DNA from: Amycolatopsis sp. cg9
Lineage (GTDB): Bacteria > Actinomycetota > Actinomycetes > Mycobacteriales > Pseudonocardiaceae
DNA length: 64,000 nucleotides
Reading direction: 5' to 3'
NCBI RefSeq assembly: GCF_041346945.1
Contig: NZ_CP166850.1
Location: 5,626,501 to 5,690,500, forward strand
The notes beneath the pieces were generated by a model. That model searched no databases. It saw nothing but the letters and a program-made list of their open reading frames with translations, and was not told the DNA's origin. Position numbers and translations under genes: made by a program. Below, piece after piece: positions 40,294-49,165 of the stretch. Every line of letters starts with the position of its first letter. The first letter of the stretch is position 1.

Positions 40294-40348
40294 GGTCTTG
40301 AATGACTCATTCAGGTCTTCGGAGGTCCTGAATGACTCATTCAAGACC
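40294..40348. repeat. 55-bp near-palindrome with two TGAATGACTCATTCA copies
   Basis: The outer arms GGTCTTGAATGA and TCATTCAAGACC pair exactly, and two copies of the 15-base palindrome TGAATGACTCATTCA lie inside it. It sits between divergent genes, between the two operator copies, so a pure terminator role is odd. It could insulate the two promoters or be a mobile palindromic unit. Confidence 0.65.
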
Positions 40349-40386
40349 CGCGCGGACGCGCTCTTCGCGGAACTTCGGCTCGCGTC

Positions 40387-40401
40387 TTGCCGGTCCGGCA
40401 A
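40387..40401. promoter_or_regulatory. Palindromic operator copy 2
   Basis: Second exact TTGCCGGTCCGGCAA, 66 bases upstream of the methyltransferase start. The flanks (preceding TC, following TTT and CGTGCGCCCGG) also match copy 1 with few changes, giving a duplicated block of about 32 bases in the same orientation. Confidence 0.65.
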
Positions 40402-40467
40402 GTTTCCGTGCGCCCGGCCGGGCCCGCGCGGCACGGTGAACGCCGTAACCCGGCACGAAGGAGAACC

Positions 40468-41055
40468 ATGGACGCCGTCCGCTTCTGGGACGACCACTAC
40501 CGCGAGCCCCGCACCACCGGAGTGAACCCCGTGCTCGCCGAGATCGCCGCGGACCTGCCCGCGGGTCGCGCGCTGGACCTGGGCTGCGGCGCCGGTGGCG
40601 ACGCGCTTTGGCTGGCCGCGCGCGGCTGGCGGGTCACCGCCGTCGACATCTCGGCCAACGCCGTGGCCCGCCTCGCCGAGCACGCGCGCGACCTGCCGGT
40701 GTCCGCGGTCCGCGCCGACCTGGGCGCGGAGTTCCCCGAGGGGGAGTTCGACCTGGTGTCCGCCCAGTACTTCCACACGCCGTTCGAGCTGCCGCGGGCG
40801 CGGGTCCTGCGCACCGCGGCGCACGCGCTGCGGCCCGGCGGGCGGCTGGTCGTCGTCGACCACGGCTCGGTCGCGCCCTGGTCGTGGAACACCGAAGGCG
40901 ACTTCCCCACGCCCGAGGAGGTGTTCGCCGAGCTGGCGCTGGACGCCGGGTGGCGGGCCGAGCGCGCGGACGCGCCACGGCGGGTCGCGACCGGGCCGGG
41001 CGGGCAGACCGCCACCGTGACCGACCACGTGCTGGTCGTCCGGCGGGCCGCCTGA
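40468..41055 (+). CDS. Class I SAM-dependent methyltransferase
   Basis: A 195-residue methyltransferase of the tellurite-resistance/thiopurine-like group: FWDDHYREP at the start, SAM loop LDLGCGAGGDALWLAARGWR (near residue 32), VTAVDISANAV and FDLVSAQYFHTPFELPR. Substrate unknown; relatives detoxify small electrophiles or metalloids. AAGGAGA precedes the ATG. Probably repressed by the adjacent XRE-cupin protein. Its stop overlaps the start of the DinB gene (TGATG). Confidence 0.85.
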   Translation: MDAVRFWDDHYREPRTTGVNPVLAEIAADLPAGRALDLGCGAGGDALWLAARGWRVTAVDISANAVARLAEHARDLPVSAVRADLGAEFPEGEFDLVSAQYFHTPFELPRARVLRTAAHALRPGGRLVVVDHGSVAPWSWNTEGDFPTPEEVFAELALDAGWRAERADAPRRVATGPGGQTATVTDHVLVVRRAA

Positions 41056-41489
41056 TGGCGCGGGACGCCGGGCCGCCGAAGACCGGGCCTGGGGAGCGGG
41101 AGGTGCTGCTCGGCTTCCTCGACTACCTGCGCGCTTCGGTGATCGCGAAGGTCGAGGGCGTCGCCGAGCCCGCCGTGCGGACGCCGGGGGTGGCGTCCGG
41201 GACGAACCTGCTCGGGCTGGTCAAGCACCTGACGCACGTCGAACGCCACTGGGTGCTCGGCGAGCGCACGACGAAGTGGGCGGCGACCTTCCGCGCGAAT
41301 CCGGGCGAAGGCGCCGAGGACATCGTCGCCGCCTACCGGGAGACGGCGGCCCGGGTGAACGCGCGGGTGGCCGAGGCCGACGTGGCCGACCTGCGGTGGA
41401 CGCTGACGCACCTGATCGAGGAGACCGGGCGCCACGCCGGGCACATGGACATCCTGCGCGAGCTGATCGACGGGGCGACCGGTCGTTAA
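41055..41489 (+). CDS. DinB/DUF664 family protein
   Basis: A 144-residue four-helix bundle of the DinB superfamily, whose members use a three-His metal site for thiol-dependent transfer reactions or have unknown roles. Candidate ligands are in LVKHLTHVERHW (near residue 57) and ETGRHAGHMDILREL (near 128). The DUF664 signature (GTNLLGLVKHLTHVERHW) is clear. It is coupled to the methyltransferase and ends overlapping the stop of the opposing EAL gene. Confidence 0.85.
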   Translation: MARDAGPPKTGPGEREVLLGFLDYLRASVIAKVEGVAEPAVRTPGVASGTNLLGLVKHLTHVERHWVLGERTTKWAATFRANPGEGAEDIVAAYRETAARVNARVAEADVADLRWTLTHLIEETGRHAGHMDILRELIDGATGR

Positions 41490-43156
41490 CCGGCGGCGGC
41501 CTGCAAGCCGCGGGTGCCGATGCCGCGCAGGACCTCGACGCGGTCGGAGCCCGGGCGGCCGAGCACCCAGCTCGACCCGGGTACCGACTTCGCGCGCTTC
41601 TTCAGCGGCGCCAGCAGTCGCGAAACCTCCTGGTACGAGCGGATCGCGTCGCTCGCGCAGACCAGCGTGGCCAGGGAGACCGTCACCGGCAGGCCGTCGG
41701 CCGACCAGTGGCGGTCCAGCAGGGCGCCGGCCACCGTGGCGATCTCGTCGACGTCGCAGACCACCAGGAAGTCGTCGCCGCCGACGTGGCTCACCCGCAT
41801 CCGGCGGAGGCCGCCGGACAGCTCGGTGAGGGCCGCGCCCAGTTCGCGGATCAGGTTGTCGCCCGCGGCGAAGCCCGCGGTGTCGTTGACCGCCTTGAAG
41901 CTGTCGATGTCGAGCCACGCCGCCACGAACGGCTCGCCGATGGTGATGCGGCGGGTGACGTCGCGGGCGACCGTGTCGCTGCCCGGCAGCCGGGTCAGCG
42001 GGTTCAGCGCCGCCGCGGCCTCGACCTTCGCCTCGGCCACCCCGCGCACCACCTCGGTCACCAGCACGACGCCGAGGCAGCGCCCCACCTCGTCGACCAC
42101 GACGACGTCGTCGCCGGTGCGGCCCCAGTCGGCGTCGGTCACCAGCTCGAGGAACTCCATCGCGCCGGCGCGGGCTTCGATCGTGTGCGGGGTGTCGGCG
42201 AGCCGGGCCGCCGGGCGCTTGGCGTGCAGCGCGTGCCCGTACGGGCCGGTCACGGCGACCAGGAACCGCGTCCGGTCGACCGACCAGCGCGGCCGGTTCA
42301 GCTCGTCCACCCCGACCACGCCCGAAGGCGCGTCGGCCGCCGCGAGCACTTCGCGGACTTCGTCGCACGTCGCGGTTTCCGGCAGCGTCGTCGCCGGGCG
42401 CAGGAAGTCGCCGACGCACTTCGCCGGACCCGGCGCGACGGCCGCGCGCGGGCGGGTCAGCAGGGCCGGGGCGGGGCCCTCGGCGGTGGGCGGGGCCAGC
42501 AGGCCGCCCTGCGCGATCCGGACGCCGAGCCCGCGGACCGCCTCGAGCTGGGCGTCGGTCTCCAGCCCGGTCGCGACCAGCCGGGTGCCGGTGCGGTTCG
42601 TGAAGTGCAGCAGGGCCTCGACGACGGCGACCGCGGCCTGGTCGTCCGGCAGCCCGCGCTGCACCGTGCGGTCGAGCTTGACGACGTCGACCGGCGCGTC
42701 GACGAGCAGGCCCAGCGGGAGGTCGCCGCGGCCGAGCCCGTCGAGCGCGAGCCGGAAGCCCAGCTCGGTCAGCGCCCGCATCCCGGACAGCGCGCGCTCG
42801 CCGGGCACCGCCGCGAACGGCGGGCCGATCTCCAGCACGACGTCCCGGGTGCGGCGGCCCGCGTCGCCGAGCTCTTCGAGCAGGTCGTCGAACATCGCCA
42901 GCGGCGCGGCGAGGGTGCGGGCGGAGAGGTTGAGGTGCAGGGGGAGCGCGGTCGGCGCCTCGGCGTCCTGGCGGACGGCGGCGACGGCGAGGCCGAGGTC
43001 CGCCTCGGCGAGCCGGCCTTCGCGGCGGGCCTGCGCGAGGAGCTCGGGGACCGTTCCGTGGCCGGGCCTGGCCAGCGCTTCGTGCGCCACCACGCCCCCG
43101 GTCTGGAGGCTGTACAGCGGCTGGAAGGCGAAGCGGACCGCGCGTGGCGACTTCAC
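41486..43156 (-). CDS. EAL-CBS-GGDEF domain signalling protein
   Basis: A 556-residue cytosolic protein with an unusual order: EAL domain (residues 8-230), a CBS-like pair (near 250-380) and a C-terminal GGDEF (near 390-540). The EAL part keeps EALARP, LNLS and a final LET, but the DDFGTG loop is LDGLGRG, so phosphodiesterase activity is doubtful. The GGDEF signature is HVGGDDF. No membrane or signal segment. GTG at 43156 follows GAGG by 9-10 bases and begins VKSPRAVRFAFQPLYSL; a GTG at 43213 is also in frame. An inverted repeat lies 62 bases upstream. Confidence 0.8.
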   Translation of the reverse strand: MKSPRAVRFAFQPLYSLQTGGVVAHEALARPGHGTVPELLAQARREGRLAEADLGLAVAAVRQDAEAPTALPLHLNLSARTLAAPLAMFDDLLEELGDAGRRTRDVVLEIGPPFAAVPGERALSGMRALTELGFRLALDGLGRGDLPLGLLVDAPVDVVKLDRTVQRGLPDDQAAVAVVEALLHFTNRTGTRLVATGLETDAQLEAVRGLGVRIAQGGLLAPPTAEGPAPALLTRPRAAVAPGPAKCVGDFLRPATTLPETATCDEVREVLAAADAPSGVVGVDELNRPRWSVDRTRFLVAVTGPYGHALHAKRPAARLADTPHTIEARAGAMEFLELVTDADWGRTGDDVVVVDEVGRCLGVVLVTEVVRGVAEAKVEAAAALNPLTRLPGSDTVARDVTRRITIGEPFVAAWLDIDSFKAVNDTAGFAAGDNLIRELGAALTELSGGLRRMRVSHVGGDDFLVVCDVDEIATVAGALLDRHWSADGLPVTVSLATLVCASDAIRSYQEVSRLLAPLKKRAKSVPGSSWVLGRPGSDRVEVLRGIGTRGLQAAAG

Positions 43157-43217
43157 GACCCGATCCTCGCCGGTGGGGCCGGGCGAGCGGAACCGATGTC
43201 GTCTGATGTTCACCGGC

Positions 43218-43237
43218 GTTACTCACATCGGAGTAAC
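43218..43237. promoter_or_regulatory. Inverted repeat GTTACTC-N6-GAGTAAC
   Basis: Seven-base arms separated by six bases in the gap between the divergent EAL-CBS-GGDEF and ArsR genes. Its size suits a dimeric regulator. It would lie in the promoter of the EAL gene if that gene starts at 43156. Confidence 0.4.
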
Positions 43238-43266
43238 TGCGGGTGACGGGCGCCACTTGTTCAGCC

Positions 43267-43296
43267 TTGACTTATATAAGCGGCAACTTGTAGCTT
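43267..43296 (+). promoter_or_regulatory. Promoter and palindrome for the arsR-SRPBCC pair
   Basis: TTGACT (43267-43272) and TAGCTT (43291-43296) are 18 bases apart and the GTG start follows by 6 bases. The palindrome CTTATATAAG (43271-43280) overlaps the -35 box, the usual place for an ArsR autoregulatory site. This AT-rich spot stands out in the region. Confidence 0.5.
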
Positions 43297-43302
43297 GACC
43301 GG

Positions 43303-43653
43303 GTGCACGCGTTCGACGTCCTCGGCGATCCGGTCCGCCGCCGGATCCTCGAAGTGCTGGCCGACGGCGAACGGGCCGCCGGCGCGGTGACCGAGGTGAT
43401 CCGGGCCGAGTTCGGCATCTCGCAGCCCGCGGTGTCGCAGCACCTGAAGGTGTTGCGGGACAACGGCTTCGCGGTCGTCCGCCAGGACGGCACCAGGCGG
43501 CTCTACGCGGTCGGGCACGCCCCGCTGCGTGACGTCGACGACTGGCTCGACCGGTTCCGCCGGTACTGGGCACCGCCCTTGGCCGCCCTGGCCACCGAAA
43601 TCGCCCGCGGCAAGCGCGCCCGGCGCGCCACCGGAGAAGGAGAAAGTTCGTGA
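43303..43653 (+). CDS. ArsR family transcriptional regulator
   Basis: A 116-residue winged-helix protein starting VHAFDVLGDPVRRRILEVL with the HTH FGISQPAVSQHLKVLRDNGF and the wing RQDGTRRLYAVG. The metal-binding cysteines of classical ArsR are absent, so it is of the type paired with SRPBCC (AHSA1-like) genes. GTG start, probably leaderless or nearly so. Its stop overlaps the start of the partner gene. Confidence 0.92.
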   Translation: MHAFDVLGDPVRRRILEVLADGERAAGAVTEVIRAEFGISQPAVSQHLKVLRDNGFAVVRQDGTRRLYAVGHAPLRDVDDWLDRFRRYWAPPLAALATEIARGKRARRATGEGESS

Positions 43654-44288
43654 TCGACGTCAGCCACCAGATCAGCGCCGTCCGCCGGACGGTCGGCGAG
43701 CGCGTCCTCGAAGCCGGGGAGGCGCGCGTCATGACCATCAGCCAGGTCTACGACACCGGCACCGACGACATGTGGGACGCGGTCACGAACCCCGAACGCA
43801 TCCCGCGCTGGTTCCTGCCGGTCAGCGGCGAGCTGCGGGTGGGCGGGAAGTACCAGCTGGAGGGCAACGCGGGCGGCACGGTCGAGCGCTGCGACCCGCC
43901 GAAGAGCTTCGCCGCGACCTGGGAGTTCAACGGCGGCGTCAGCTGGATCGAGGTCCGCCTGGCCCCCGAGGGCGACGGCACCCGGTTCGAGCTGGAGCAC
44001 GTGGCCCACGTCGACGACCACTGGGAGCAGTTCGGCCCCGGCGCGGTCGGCATCGGCTGGGACATGGCGCTCACGGCGCTGGTCCGGCACCTGGCCGCCG
44101 ATCCCGGGTACGTCGTCGACCCGCAGGAGGCGATGGCCTGGATGGTGTCGCCGGCGGGCGTCGAGTTCGTGACGAAGGCCGGGGAAGCCTGGTACGAGGC
44201 GCACGTCGCCGGTGGCGAGGACCAGGCCGTGGCCCGCGCGCAGGCCGACCGCTGCCTGGCGGCCTACACCGCCCAGCCGGAGGCTTAG
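43650..44288 (+). CDS. SRPBCC/AHSA1-like domain protein
   Basis: A 212-residue protein with a START-like hydrophobic-cavity fold: VYDTGTDDMWDAVTNPERIP, FLPVSGELRVGGKYQL and ATWEFNGGVSWIEVRL. It is translationally coupled (GTGA) to the ArsR gene, a very common pairing in actinobacteria. The ligand and function are unknown. A long palindrome follows 35 bases downstream. Confidence 0.85.
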   Translation: MIDVSHQISAVRRTVGERVLEAGEARVMTISQVYDTGTDDMWDAVTNPERIPRWFLPVSGELRVGGKYQLEGNAGGTVERCDPPKSFAATWEFNGGVSWIEVRLAPEGDGTRFELEHVAHVDDHWEQFGPGAVGIGWDMALTALVRHLAADPGYVVDPQEAMAWMVSPAGVEFVTKAGEAWYEAHVAGGEDQAVARAQADRCLAAYTAQPEA

Positions 44289-44323
44289 CGCCGGTCCCGC
44301 CCCGGTCCCGCCAGGATCCCCGG

Positions 44324-44378
44324 CGTCATGAAAGGGTCGTTCACCGCGTCCGGCGAGGTGAACGACCCTTTCATGACG
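44324..44378. terminator. Perfect 22-bp inverted repeat
   Basis: Arms 44324-44345 (CGTCATGAAAGGGTCGTTCA and two more bases) and 44357-44378 pair perfectly around an 11-base loop. It follows the SRPBCC gene and precedes the dgt gene on the same strand, so it probably ends the first transcript. Confidence 0.7.
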
Positions 44379-44429
44379 TCCGGGAGCGCCTGGCCGCCGC
44401 CGGGGTGACCGCCGGATAGGGTCGGGCGC

Positions 44430-45992
44430 ATGGATCAGGAGACCGACCCGCGGGCGGCCCGGCGCGACCCCCAGGCCGGCGCCGGCGGGTTCACCGACCT
44501 GGCGACCAGCCCGTTCCGGATCGACCGCGACCGGATCGCCGCGTCGCCGTTCTTCGCGCGGCTCGGCGGGGTGACGCAGGTGGTCAGCGCCGGCGGGGCC
44601 GGGCTGCTGCACAACCGGCTCACCCACAGCCTGAAGGTCGCGCAGGTCGCGCGCGCCATCGCCGAGCGCATCGCCGCGGGGCCCGACGCCGCCCTCGCCG
44701 ACAAGCTGGGCGGCTGCGACCCCGACGTCGCCGAGGCCGCCGCGCTCGCCCACGACCTCGGGCACCCGCCGTTCGGGCACCTCGGGGAGCAGACGCTCGA
44801 CCGGATCGCCCGGCACCGCTTCGGCCTCGCCGACGGCTTCGAGGGCAACGCGCAGACGTTCCGGATCATCACCACGACCGACGTGCGCGGGCCGTCGGCG
44901 GTCGGGCTCGACCTCACCGCGGCGGTGCGCGCCGCCGTCCTCAAGTACCCGTGGCTGCGGCTGCACCACCCCGCGCCGCACCCGTCGGCGATGGGCGTGC
45001 CGCCGCGCGGGGCCGCCGAGCCGGGCGAGGTGCCCGGCACCGGCGCGGCCAAGTTCTCCGCCTACGCCACCGAACTCGACGACTTCGAGGACGCGCGCGC
45101 GGCCTTCGCGGGCCGCGTCGAAAGCTGGCAGCAGACCGTCGAGGCGTCCGTGATGGACACCGCCGACGACATCGCCTACGCCATCCACGACCTCCAGGAC
45201 TTCCACCGCATCGGGGTGCTGCAGCACGCGCCGGTCGCCGCGGAGCTGGGGGAGTGGCTCGAGCACGCGGCCGAGCTGGCGGGGCTGCCCGACGAGGCGC
45301 TGCACGCCGGCCTGCGCCGCCCGGGCCGCTCCCTGGAACGCCTGCGCCGCCGCATGCACGCCAAGGACGCGTGGATCGTCGACGACGACGCGTTCGCCGC
45401 CGCCGTCGCGCGGGTGCGCGCGGAGCTGGTCGACGGGCTCCTCGCCGGGGAGTTCGACGGCTCGATCGAGGCCGAGCAGGCGACGGCGGCGTTCTCGGCG
45501 AACTGGACCGCCCGGCTGGTCGACGGCGTGTACGTGCTCGCCTCGCCGTCCACGCGGACGGGGCACGTCTCGCTGCGCCCCGCCCAGTGGCACGAGGTCC
45601 AGGTGCTCAAGTTCGTGCACCGCCGGTTCGTGCTGCTGCGCCCCGACCTGGCGCTGCACCAGCGCGGGCAGGCCGGGCTGGTGACGAGCCTGGTCGACGC
45701 GCTCGACGCGTGGCTGCTCGACCGCGACGAGGTCTCGCGCCTGCCGCGCCGGCTGCACGACCTGGTCGAGCTGGCGCACGCGGAGTACGCCGGGCTCGCG
45801 CGCACGGCACCGGAGCTGCTCGTCGGGGCGACCGGGGAGCGGGTGTCCGGTCCGGACGCCGTGCGGGGGCTGGCCCGCGGCCGCGCGGTGGTCGACTTCG
45901 TCGCTTCGCTGACCGACAAGCAGGCAGTGACCCTTTTGGACGCTCTGTCGGGACGGGCCGCGCAGCCGTGGTCGGATTCGTTCGTGCTCTGA
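44430..45992 (+). CDS. dgt: dGTP/dNTP triphosphohydrolase
   Basis: HD-domain enzyme that splits dNTPs to the nucleoside and triphosphate, setting dNTP pools. The 520-residue protein has the HD site in TRLTHSLKVAQVARAI-like sequence (NRLTHSLKVAQVAR near residue 65), AALAHDLGHPPFGHLGEQ (near residue 105) and VMDTADDIAYAIHDLQD (near 240). The usual Dgt N-terminal DPFRIDRDRI-like stretch appears as TSPFRIDRDRI. ATG at 44430 with weak site. Classed as deoxyguanosinetriphosphate triphosphohydrolase-like because substrate range differs between members. Confidence 0.92.
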   Translation: MDQETDPRAARRDPQAGAGGFTDLATSPFRIDRDRIAASPFFARLGGVTQVVSAGGAGLLHNRLTHSLKVAQVARAIAERIAAGPDAALADKLGGCDPDVAEAAALAHDLGHPPFGHLGEQTLDRIARHRFGLADGFEGNAQTFRIITTTDVRGPSAVGLDLTAAVRAAVLKYPWLRLHHPAPHPSAMGVPPRGAAEPGEVPGTGAAKFSAYATELDDFEDARAAFAGRVESWQQTVEASVMDTADDIAYAIHDLQDFHRIGVLQHAPVAAELGEWLEHAAELAGLPDEALHAGLRRPGRSLERLRRRMHAKDAWIVDDDAFAAAVARVRAELVDGLLAGEFDGSIEAEQATAAFSANWTARLVDGVYVLASPSTRTGHVSLRPAQWHEVQVLKFVHRRFVLLRPDLALHQRGQAGLVTSLVDALDAWLLDRDEVSRLPRRLHDLVELAHAEYAGLARTAPELLVGATGERVSGPDAVRGLARGRAVVDFVASLTDKQAVTLLDALSGRAAQPWSDSFVL

Positions 45993-46253
45993 CCGGACGG
46001 TCGCGCTAGCGGGCTTCCCAGCGGGTGGTCGCCCTTGCCGTGACGCGGTTGTCCCGCCGTTGTCCGGTGGGAAGACCGCCGCTGAGCTGAACGGCCTACG
46101 ACATCCGTCCGGTTCCGGAAATTACCCGTCCTTTGTCACTCGAACGGCGGGTATTTACACCGTACGCACCGTACTTAGCTTGATCCTGCCGGTGATCACC
46201 GGCGTTCGGTCAGCGTGAGTCGGGGCACGCGCCTGGAGATTCGGAGGGCGCCC

Positions 46254-49160
46254 GTGCGTCGTACCCGTTCCACGAGATCGAGATCCACTGTGCTCACCGC
46301 CGGAGCCGCGGCCCTGCTCGCCGCGCTCGGCCTGGTGTCCCCGCCCGCGGCGGGGGCCGCCACCGCGTCCACCCCGGACGCCTTCACCGAAACCGCGCAG
46401 CAGCAGATCGCCGCCCTGCAGGCGGTCAAGGCGGGCCGCACCGCCACCGAGTCCAAAGTGGACAGCAAGCTGCTCGTCGCCGAAAAGGGCGTCACCAAGC
46501 AGCTGAACGCGCTCCAGTCCGGCGTCGCGGCGGCGGGGACCGCCCTCGTCGACATCCGCGTGAGCAAGGTTTCGCCGGACCTCATCGCCGGGCTCACCAA
46601 GGCCGGCGCGGGCATCCGCGCGGTGTCCGACCGCTACGGCAGCGTCCGGGCCGAAGTCCCCGTGGCGAAGGTCAGCGAGATCGCCGCCCGCGGCGACGTC
46701 AAGCGCGTCGAGCAGGCCGACGAGGCGCTGACCGCCCGCGAGCTGGCCACCCCCGCGACGACGCCGGGGAAGACCGAGACCAAGCAGCAGAAGGCCGACC
46801 GCATCGCCGGCGAGCTGCAGAAAGCCGTGAACGCCAAGGCGCAGCGCAGCGCCGCCGCGGCCGCGACCCTCACCAGCGAGGGCGACCGCGCGCACAACGC
46901 CGACCTCGCCCGCCAGCAGTTCGGCGTCACCGGCGTCGGCGTCAAGGCGTGCGCCCTGTCCGACGGCGTCGACTCCCTGGCCGCTTCGGTGGCCAAGGGC
47001 GAGCTCCCGCCGGACGTCGACGTCATCGCCGGCCAGGAAGGTGACGGCGACGAGGGCACCGCGATGCTCGAGATCATCCACGACCTCGCGCCCAACGCGA
47101 AGCTGGGCTTCGCCTCGGCGTTCAACTCCGACGCCAGCTTCGCGGACAACATCCGCAAGCTGCGCTTCGAGTCGCACTGCGACGTCATCGTCGACGACGT
47201 CATCTACTTCAAGGAATCGCCGTTCCAGGACTGGATCATCGCCCAGGCCGTGAACGACGTGACCGCGGACGGCGCGCTGTACTTCTCGTCGGCGGGCAAC
47301 GAAGGCAACGTCGCCAGCGGCACCGCCGGGCACTGGGAAGGCGACTTCGTCGACTCGGGCAAGTCGGTCGGCAAGTTCGCCGGCACCGCGCACAACTTCG
47401 CCGGCGCGGCGGGCAACCAGATCTACGAGCCCATCTCCAACGCCTCTTCGGCCGGCGTCCCGGTGACGCTGCACTGGTCCGACCCGCTGGGCGCCTCGGC
47501 GAACGACTACGACCTCTACCTGCTCAACTCCGCGGGCGCGGTCGTCAGCTTCAGCCAGGACGTCCAGACCGGCACCCAGGACCCGTACGAGCGCGTCACG
47601 ACGCCGTCGTTCGGCGGCACCGGGCTGCGGCTGGCCATCGTGAAGTTCTCCGGCCAGGCCCGCTACCTGTCGCTGTCCGCGCTGCGCGGCCGGTTCTCCG
47701 ACTCGGCGGACGGGCTCAAGGCCTACAACACCCCGGGCGTGACGGTCGGCCACTCGGCCGCGCGGGACGCCTTCAGCGTCGCGGCGGCCCCGGCGGCCAA
47801 GGCGTTCGGCCGGCTCCTCGAGCCGGGTGACCCGGCCAACCCGGCCGGCCCGTACCCGGGCTCGTTCAGCGGCGTCACCAAGGCCGAGCGGTTCAGCTCC
47901 GACGGCCCGCGGCGGGTGTTCTACGAGGCCGACGGCACGCCCATCACGCCGGGCAACGTGTCCTCGACCGGCGGCGAGGTCCGGAACAAGCCGGAGATCA
48001 CCGCGGCCGACGGCGTCACCACCAGCGTGACCGGCTTCAACCCGTTCTTCGGCACCTCGGCCGCCGCGCCGCACGCGGCCGCGATCGCTTCGCTCGTGCT
48101 GTCCGGCAACCCCGGGCTGCCGCCGTCCGAGGTCCGCGAGGCGCTCATCAACACCGCGATCGACATCGAAACCCCGGGCCGCGACAACTTCACCGGGGCC
48201 GGCGTCATCCTCGCGGACAAGGTGCTGGCCTACACCGGTGCCAGCCCGCAGCCGCTCGCGGTGGCCAAGCAGCCGACGGTCACCCCGGCCGACGGCGGCT
48301 CGGCGCTCGACCCGGGCGACACCGCCAAGGTCACCCTGCCGGTGACCAACGAAGGCGACGGCACCGCCGTGTCCACCAGCGTCGTGCTCACCAGCCCGAC
48401 CCCCGGGGTCACGGTCGCGCCGCGGTCCAAGTCCTACGGCACCATCAGCCCGGGGCAGACCGGCGTCAACGACTTCACCATCACCGTCCCGGCGAGCCAG
48501 CAGCTCGGCGTGCCGGTGGTGCTGAACGCCCGCGTCACCTTCGCCGGCGCGCACTCGCCGACGACGCAGACGTTCTCGCTGCCGGTCGGCACCCCGTCGC
48601 CGGTCGCGCAGGACTTCGCCTACGCCGGCGCGCCGGTGGCGATCCCGGACAACAGCCCGGTCGGCGCGTCGGTGACCATCCCGGTCACCGGGGTCGGCCG
48701 CGCGTCCAAGGTGACGTTCTCCGTGGACGGCACCACGTGCAGCACCGACCCGGCCTCGACGACGGTGGGCCTGAACCACTCCTACGTCGGTGACCTGGTC
48801 GGCACGCTGACCGCGCCTTCGGGGGCGAAGGCGACGGTGTTCCAGCGCAACGGCAGCTCGGGCAAGAACCTGTGCAAGGTCGTCTTCGCCGACAACGCGG
48901 CGGCGGCGTTCAGCACGGTGACCTCGGCGAACGCGCCGTTCACCGGCACCTGGCGGCCGACGCAGTCCCTGACCGGCGGCCTGACCGGCGCGGCCGCGGA
49001 CGGCACGTGGACGTTCGGCGTGGTGGACGCGGCGGGCGGCGACGCCGGCTTCATCCGCTCGGTCGCGCTGCACATCAACGGGTTCGTCCAGCCCCCGGCG
49101 GCCGGCGCGCCGTCGAACGTGCGGGGCGTGACCAACAACGGCCCGGTGCACCCGCTGTAA
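46254..49160 (+). CDS. Secreted S8 (subtilisin-like) serine protease with P domain
   Basis: A 968-residue exported protease. Signal peptide with twin-basic start (RRTRSTRSRS) and a hydrophobic core ending near AGAATA (about residue 37); prosegment to about 210; S8 domain with Asp in KACALSDGVDS (near 230), GDEGTAMLEIIHDLAPNA (near 265), oxyanion Asn in SSAGNEGN (near 345) and Ser in FGTSAAAPHAAAIASL (near 603); a CARDB-like linker (residues 665-780) and a C-terminal proprotein-convertase P domain (790-945). Where HGT is normal the sequence is EGT, a variant known in one subtilase branch. GTG chosen because GGAGGG ends 6 bases before it. A 261-base gap upstream (45993-46253) holds its promoter. 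Confidence 0.88.
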   Translation: MRRTRSTRSRSTVLTAGAAALLAALGLVSPPAAGAATASTPDAFTETAQQQIAALQAVKAGRTATESKVDSKLLVAEKGVTKQLNALQSGVAAAGTALVDIRVSKVSPDLIAGLTKAGAGIRAVSDRYGSVRAEVPVAKVSEIAARGDVKRVEQADEALTARELATPATTPGKTETKQQKADRIAGELQKAVNAKAQRSAAAAATLTSEGDRAHNADLARQQFGVTGVGVKACALSDGVDSLAASVAKGELPPDVDVIAGQEGDGDEGTAMLEIIHDLAPNAKLGFASAFNSDASFADNIRKLRFESHCDVIVDDVIYFKESPFQDWIIAQAVNDVTADGALYFSSAGNEGNVASGTAGHWEGDFVDSGKSVGKFAGTAHNFAGAAGNQIYEPISNASSAGVPVTLHWSDPLGASANDYDLYLLNSAGAVVSFSQDVQTGTQDPYERVTTPSFGGTGLRLAIVKFSGQARYLSLSALRGRFSDSADGLKAYNTPGVTVGHSAARDAFSVAAAPAAKAFGRLLEPGDPANPAGPYPGSFSGVTKAERFSSDGPRRVFYEADGTPITPGNVSSTGGEVRNKPEITAADGVTTSVTGFNPFFGTSAAAPHAAAIASLVLSGNPGLPPSEVREALINTAIDIETPGRDNFTGAGVILADKVLAYTGASPQPLAVAKQPTVTPADGGSALDPGDTAKVTLPVTNEGDGTAVSTSVVLTSPTPGVTVAPRSKSYGTISPGQTGVNDFTITVPASQQLGVPVVLNARVTFAGAHSPTTQTFSLPVGTPSPVAQDFAYAGAPVAIPDNSPVGASVTIPVTGVGRASKVTFSVDGTTCSTDPASTTVGLNHSYVGDLVGTLTAPSGAKATVFQRNGSSGKNLCKVVFADNAAAAFSTVTSANAPFTGTWRPTQSLTGGLTGAAADGTWTFGVVDAAGGDAGFIRSVALHINGFVQPPAAGAPSNVRGVTNNGPVHPL

Positions 49161-49165
49161 TCCCA

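Noticed and set aside
40294..40348. Repeated TGAATGACTCATTCA as a CRISPR array
   Set aside because: Only two copies, palindromic, with a 15-base gap and no cas genes.
45993..46253. CTTCCCA...TGGGAAG inverted repeat after dgt as a terminator
   Set aside because: Arms are only seven bases and about 50 bases apart; too weak to call.
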